From NCBI RefSeq assembly GCF_041435435.1, contig NZ_CP108494.1, positions 2,390,501 to 2,454,500 of the forward strand: DNA of 64,000 nucleotides. Reading direction: 5' to 3'. The DNA comes from Streptomyces sp. NBC_01241. GTDB taxonomy: Bacteria > Actinomycetota > Actinomycetes > Streptomycetales > Streptomycetaceae. A model generated the notes under the pieces. The model made no database searches and had not been told where the DNA came from. It worked only from the letters and a program-made list of their open reading frames with translations. The position numbers were made by a program, and so were the translations under genes. Position 1 is the first letter of the stretch, and each line of letters begins with the position of its first letter. Below, one piece after another: positions 62,577 through 64,000 of the stretch.

Positions 62577-63653
62577 TCAGAGTTCGATGCAGGTGCGCAG
62601 CGACTCGCCGGTCCTCATCTGGTCGAGGGCGTCGTTGATGCCGTCGAGCCGCACCCGGTGGGTGATCATCGATTCGAGGTCGATGCGGCCGGCCCGCCAG
62701 AGCGCGATGGCCCGTTCGTACGAGCGGAGCACGTCCCCTCCCCCGTACATGGAGGGCAGGATCCGCTTCTCGTCGAAGAACAGCTCGAACATGTTGACCT
62801 GGAAGTTGTCGTCCATGGCGCCCGCACCGACGACGCAGAGGGTGCCGCCGCGCCGGGTGTTCTCGTACGCCGTGCGGGCGGTGGCCGACTTGCCGACGAC
62901 CTCGAAGACGTAGTCGAAGCCCTCGCCCGCGGTGATCCGCTGCTTGGCGTCGGCGAACTCGTCCGGGGACACCGCCTCCGTCGCGCCGAACCGCAGGGCC
63001 GCCTCGCGCCGGGACGCGACCGGGTCCACGGCCACGATCTGCGCGGCGCCCTGCACCCTGGCGCCCTGGATGGTGGAGATGCCGACGCCGCCGCAGCCGA
63101 TCACGGCGACCGACGAACCGGCTTCCACCTGTGCGGTGTTGATGGCCGCGCCGAGCCCGGTGGTCACCCCGCAGCCGATCAGCGCGGCGATCTCGAACGG
63201 CACGTCGTCGGGGATCGGCACGGCGCAGCCCGCGCCGACGACGACCTCCTCGGTGAAGGTGCCGGTGCCCGCGAAGCCGAAGACATCTCCCCCGGGGCGC
63301 TTGAAGTTGGGCGTGCCCGCGTTCATGAAGCCGGCCAGGCAGAGCTGGGTCTGGCCGCGTTTGCAGGACGGACAAGCCCCGCACGCGGGCAGCCAGCAGA
63401 CCAGCACCCGGTCCCCCTCGCTCAGCCCGGTGACGCCGTCGCCGACGTCCAGGACCTCGCCCGCGCCCTCGTGCCCCGGGATGAACGGGGCGGGCTGCGG
63501 CAGTACGCCGCTCATCGCGGAGACGTCGGAGTGACACAGTCCGGTGGCCCGGATGCGAAGCTTGACCTTGCCGGGACCGAAGCCCACTGCCTCGACGTCG
63601 TCGAGGACTTCGAGCTTGTCCTGGCCTATCTCGTGCAGTACGGCTGCGCGCAT
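62577..63653 (-). CDS. Zinc-dependent alcohol dehydrogenase (AdhD/class III-like)
   Basis: 358 residues. Catalytic zinc ligands in GLCHSD and GHEGAGEV, structural zinc in CGACPSCKRGQTQLC, NAD-binding AVIGCGGVGIST. The sequence resembles actinobacterial AdhD and mycothiol-dependent formaldehyde dehydrogenase relatives. ATG at 63653 follows GAGGGGAGC. It is 48 bases before the SDR gene and probably in one operon with it and the MaoC gene. Confidence 0.93.
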   Translation of the reverse strand: MRAAVLHEIGQDKLEVLDDVEAVGFGPGKVKLRIRATGLCHSDVSAMSGVLPQPAPFIPGHEGAGEVLDVGDGVTGLSEGDRVLVCWLPACGACPSCKRGQTQLCLAGFMNAGTPNFKRPGGDVFGFAGTGTFTEEVVVGAGCAVPIPDDVPFEIAALIGCGVTTGLGAAINTAQVEAGSSVAVIGCGGVGISTIQGARVQGAAQIVAVDPVASRREAALRFGATEAVSPDEFADAKQRITAGEGFDYVFEVVGKSATARTAYENTRRGGTLCVVGAGAMDDNFQVNMFELFFDEKRILPSMYGGGDVLRSYERAIALWRAGRIDLESMITHRVRLDGINDALDQMRTGESLRTCIEL

Positions 63654-63696
63654 GGTGCGGCTCCCCTCATGGGCCTGTGGACCTCTTGGAGTTGAT

Positions 63697-64000
63697 TCAG
63701 GAGTGTTCGACGAAGGTGTCACCGAGGACCACGGCGTTGTCCCGCTCGACGGCCCTCACCTCGACCCGCACCTCGTCCCCGCCGGTCCACATCTCGATGC
63801 GGAGGGTCTCGCCGGGGAAGACGACCCCGACGAACCGGGTGCGGTAGGAGCGGATACGGGTCACATCGCCACCGAGCACCGTGTCGGTGACGGCCTTGAG
63901 TGTCATGCCGTAGGTGCACAGCCCGTGCAGGATCGGCCGGTCGAAGCCGGCGAGCCTGGCGAACTCGGGGTCGGCGTGGAGCGGGTTCCAGTCCCCGGAG
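63697..64000 (-). CDS. MaoC family acyl-CoA hydratase (5' part outside window)
   Basis: The C-terminal 100 residues are visible. SGDWNPLHADPEFA carries the hydratase-2 motif with catalytic Asp and His, followed by GFDRPILHGLCTYGM and a beta strand FVGVVFPGETLRIEMW. These enzymes hydrate trans-2-enoyl-CoA to (3R)-hydroxyacyl-CoA, the step before the SDR encoded downstream. The frame is open to the right edge; the N-terminal half is missing from the window. First visible gene of the hydratase / AdhD / SDR set. Confidence 0.9.
   Translation of the reverse strand, partial: SGDWNPLHADPEFARLAGFDRPILHGLCTYGMTLKAVTDTVLGGDVTRIRSYRTRFVGVVFPGETLRIEMWTGGDEVRVEVRAVERDNAVVLGDTFVEHS

Overview
The window reads as chromosomal DNA of a Streptomyces or a very close relative. 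GC is very high, third codon positions are almost all G or C, and GTG and TTG starts are frequent. The gene families are typical of the genus: a giant AfsR-like SARP regulator, an AfsA/ArpA-type butyrolactone pair, HtaA haem proteins, DmdR-type iron boxes and LAXTG sortase signals. No tRNA or 16S/23S rRNA gene, insertion sequence or CRISPR array was seen. The one RNA gene is rnpB on the minus strand.

Layout. 0-3.3 kb: a truncated membrane endonuclease/exonuclease/phosphatase protein, then a TetR regulator and a DHA2 drug exporter with an inverted-repeat operator upstream. 3.4-6.3 kb: panB and a DrrAB-like ABC exporter, followed by a GTCGGC-rich repeat patch. 6.6-15.4 kb: the 1134-residue SARP regulator, an M50 protease, a 57-residue membrane protein, an F420:NADPH reductase, an MFS exporter and map. 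15.5-27.4 kb: a dense iron/haem region with haem oxygenase, two HtaA surface proteins, hmuTUV, efeO-efeB-efeU and a lipoprotein that overlaps efeU by 128 nt; three iron boxes sit at its promoters. 27.5-38.7 kb: single genes (prim-pol, dimethylargininase, Rsm22-like methyltransferase, Bcr/CflA exporter, Gfo/Idh oxidoreductase, PhoD, SDR, lamin-tail protein, PhzF).

38.7-44 kb: a gamma-butyrolactone-type signalling locus (AfsA-like synthase plus an atypical epimerase-family protein, divergent from an ArpA-type receptor, with an ARE-like site between them), a metallophosphoesterase, a hemerythrin and a small protein. 44-51 kb: a probable accessory island. It has a broken LysR gene, an XRE-cupin regulator, an NhaC-family transporter, a DapA-family lyase/deaminase and a three-subunit FAD/[2Fe-2S] dehydrogenase that resembles D-hydroxyproline catabolism. 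It ends at rnpB.

51-64 kb: a Uma2 protein, RNB ribonuclease, YaaA, KDPG aldolase, then a tightly coupled Nif3 / zinc-ribbon / RNase H-phosphatase operon (the middle gene apparently starts with CTG), an orphan siderophore-binding lipoprotein with its own iron box, two uncharacterised genes, and an SDR / zinc alcohol dehydrogenase / MaoC hydratase set cut by the right edge.

How parts work together: haem would be captured at the surface by the HtaA proteins, imported by HmuTUV and opened by the haem oxygenase, while EfeUOB and the DyP peroxidase handle free iron. The shared iron boxes suggest one iron-responsive repressor controls all of these. The AfsA/receptor pair probably makes and senses a diffusible signal. 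All functions are inferred from sequence reading without database searches.
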